Below the pieces are notes generated by a model. It was not told the origin of the DNA. It did not search any database and saw nothing but the letters and a program-made list of their open reading frames with translations. The translations under genes were made by a program, and so were the position numbers. Of a DNA stretch of 41,686 nt, positions 40,613 to 41,686 are shown piece after piece. The stretch comes from an uncultured Bacteroidales bacterium (lineage in GTDB: Bacteria; Bacteroidota; Bacteroidia; Bacteroidales; UBA3663). Location of the stretch: the NCBI GenBank assembly GCA_902779265.1, contig CACZAY010000001.1:1-41686 (forward strand), in the 5' to 3' direction. The first letter of the stretch is position 1. The number at the start of each line of letters is the position of its first letter.

Positions 40613-41686
40613 GACTTGAAGATGGTCACGTAGTTGTTGCCGAAATGGGCATTGGCAAAGGCCATAATCTCCTCTTTCGAGATGCCTTCGATGCGTTCCA
40701 GGGTCTTGACCTGCTGCTCCCACGGCTTCTCCTGGATGAAGGCATCGACGTACATGTCGGCGCGTGCCCGGTTGCTCTCCAGGGCGTTGTAGTAGTGCAG
40801 TTTCATGTTGTTCTTGACCGATGGCAGCAAGTCGTCGCTGAACTCGCCGCTCTTGAGCTTTTCGATTTCGGCCAATAGGATTTCGCGGGCCTCCTCGAGC
40901 GACTGTCCCTCACGCGGATAGCCGGCCAGGATGAAGGCCGAGTGGTCGCGCATCTTGAGGGAGCCGCCCCATGAGCCCAGCATCTTCATCTGCTGGTTGA
41001 TGTCGAGGTCCAAGAGACCGGCTGTGCCATTGGACAACATCTGCTCGATGACGTCCAGCGTGTCGCTCTGGAGCGACGATGCCTTGTCGAAGCGGTAGCC
41101 CAGCCAGAGGTGTTCGGCTTCGAGGCCGATGACCGAGGTGTCGCTGGGTGCCGTCAGTGCGGGCAGTGCGTCGAATGTGGGCTGCTCCACGTCGTCGCCC
41201 GGTTGCCATTGGCCGAAATATTTCTCAATCGTCGCGATGGTCTCGTCGGGGTTGAGGTCGCCGGCCATACAGATGGCCACGTTGTTCGGGCGGTACCACT
41301 TGTTGAAATAGGCTTTGATGTTGGAGATTGAGGGGTTCTTCAGGTGCTCCTGCGTGCCGATGGTGGTCTGCGTGCCGTAGGGGTGATTCGGGAAGAGCTT
41401 GGCCAATAGCGCCGTGTAGGTCTTGTTGCCGTCTCTGGCCAATCCGATGTTGTACTCCTCATAGACGGCCTCCAGCTCGGTGTGGAAACCGCGGATGGTC
41501 ATGTTCTGGAAGCGGTCGGCCTGGATCTTGGCCCAGTTTTCGACCTCGTTGGCGGGGATATCCTCGACGTAGCAGGTCACATCGTTCGACGTGTAGGCGT
41601 TGGTGCCCTCGGCGCCGATGGCGGCCATCAGCTTGTCATATTCGTTCGGGATGAAATACTGTGCGGCCACCTGGCTCACGCTGTCA
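40609..41686 (-). CDS. M16-family metalloprotease, N-terminal half (partial, runs off the window)
   Basis: About 358 residues are visible, opening DSVSQVAAQYFIPNEYDKLMAAIGAEGTNAYTSNDVTCYVEDIP. RGFHTELEAVYEEYNIG supplies the distal glutamate of the HxxEH...E zinc site; the HxxEH itself must lie just outside the window. YGTQTTIGTQEHLKNPSI, NKWYRPNNVAICMAGDLNPDETI and LEAEHLWLGYRF are typical of M16 first and second domains. The frame ends FGNNYVTIFKS, where intact family members continue as FKRxG and a linker. It is probably a secreted or periplasmic peptidase degrading peptides. The apparent start at 41679 is only an internal GTG; the frame is open to the edge. Confidence 0.85.
   Translation of the reverse strand, partial: DSVSQVAAQYFIPNEYDKLMAAIGAEGTNAYTSNDVTCYVEDIPANEVENWAKIQADRFQNMTIRGFHTELEAVYEEYNIGLARDGNKTYTALLAKLFPNHPYGTQTTIGTQEHLKNPSISNIKAYFNKWYRPNNVAICMAGDLNPDETIATIEKYFGQWQPGDDVEQPTFDALPALTAPSDTSVIGLEAEHLWLGYRFDKASSLQSDTLDVIEQMLSNGTAGLLDLDINQQMKMLGSWGGSLKMRDHSAFILAGYPREGQSLEEAREILLAEIEKLKSGEFSDDLLPSVKNNMKLHYYNALESNRARADMYVDAFIQEKPWEQQVKTLERIEGISKEEIMAFANAHFGNNYVTIFKS

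Noticed and set aside
1-41686. tRNA, rRNA, insertion sequences or integrase genes
   Set aside because: No cloverleaf-like segment, rRNA-like sequence, transposase or recombinase motif was seen on either strand.

Overview
The window looks like a Bacteroidota chromosome, most likely a gut or rumen Prevotella-type organism. The evidence is promoters of the TAnnTTTG type about 40-60 bases ahead of several starts, a run of secreted polysaccharide-degrading enzymes, TonB-family proteins, and the lineage-typical C-terminal tail (YDLxGRxx...GIYxxxGKKxxxK) on several secreted proteins. The first ~375 bases do not fit: they encode the end of a Lys/Thr-rich Ig-like (BIG2) domain and the start of a membrane peptide, both of Firmicutes style, and they stop abruptly against a truncated acyltransferase. 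A chimeric contig end is the simplest explanation.

Layout. (1) 375-10226, plus strand: a surface-polysaccharide cluster with a broken acyltransferase, a GT8-like transferase, a Wzt-type ABC ATPase with C-terminal sugar-binding domain, a TupA-like ATP-grasp protein, a DUF616 protein, a GT61 transferase, a GT61-GT2 fusion and two GT2 transferases. Much of the stretch from 3.2 to 7.4 kb is AT-rich and looks like an exchanged cassette. (2) 10308-12405: Fe/Mn superoxide dismutase and a GH30 glycosidase. (3) 12465-15665, minus strand: a four-gene operon (TonB-like, radical SAM, TonB-like, NAD(P)HX dehydratase) in which every junction is a 4-base ATGA overlap, then a minus-strand PheC-like solute-binding lipoprotein (15874-16686). 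(4) 16974-38820, plus strand: a large glycan-degradation locus with GH98, GH97, GH31, a two-domain esterase, GH43, a CotH-like protein, GH95 and a second GH43. It is interrupted by two AT-rich islets of tandemly duplicated small secreted proteins. (5) 39251-41686, minus strand: an M16 zinc protease split into two overlapping cistrons; the first runs off the window.

How it fits together. The enzyme set of region 4 (GH98 endo-enzyme, alpha-galactosidase, alpha-xylosidase, GH43 arabinofuranosidase/xylosidase types, GH95 alpha-fucosidase/alpha-L-galactosidase, esterases) suits a highly decorated hemicellulose such as complex glucuronoarabinoxylan. No SusC/SusD pair or sensor-regulator is in view, so the locus either continues elsewhere or is a detached enzyme block.

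The most striking signal is at DNA level. The palindrome-like motif CATYGGCC / GGCCRATG (full form CATYGGCCRATG) is iterated on both strands, in more than one reading frame and in spacers. I counted 29 8-mer hits in 8327-12405, where well under one is expected by chance. It is almost absent from the AT-rich islets, so it seems to mark long-resident DNA. It resembles in kind the HIP1 palindrome of cyanobacteria or DNA uptake sequences, but I know of no described counterpart with this sequence. The second notable item is a triplicated secreted-protein cassette (34955-37179) with identical ends and a diverged, mosaic middle.
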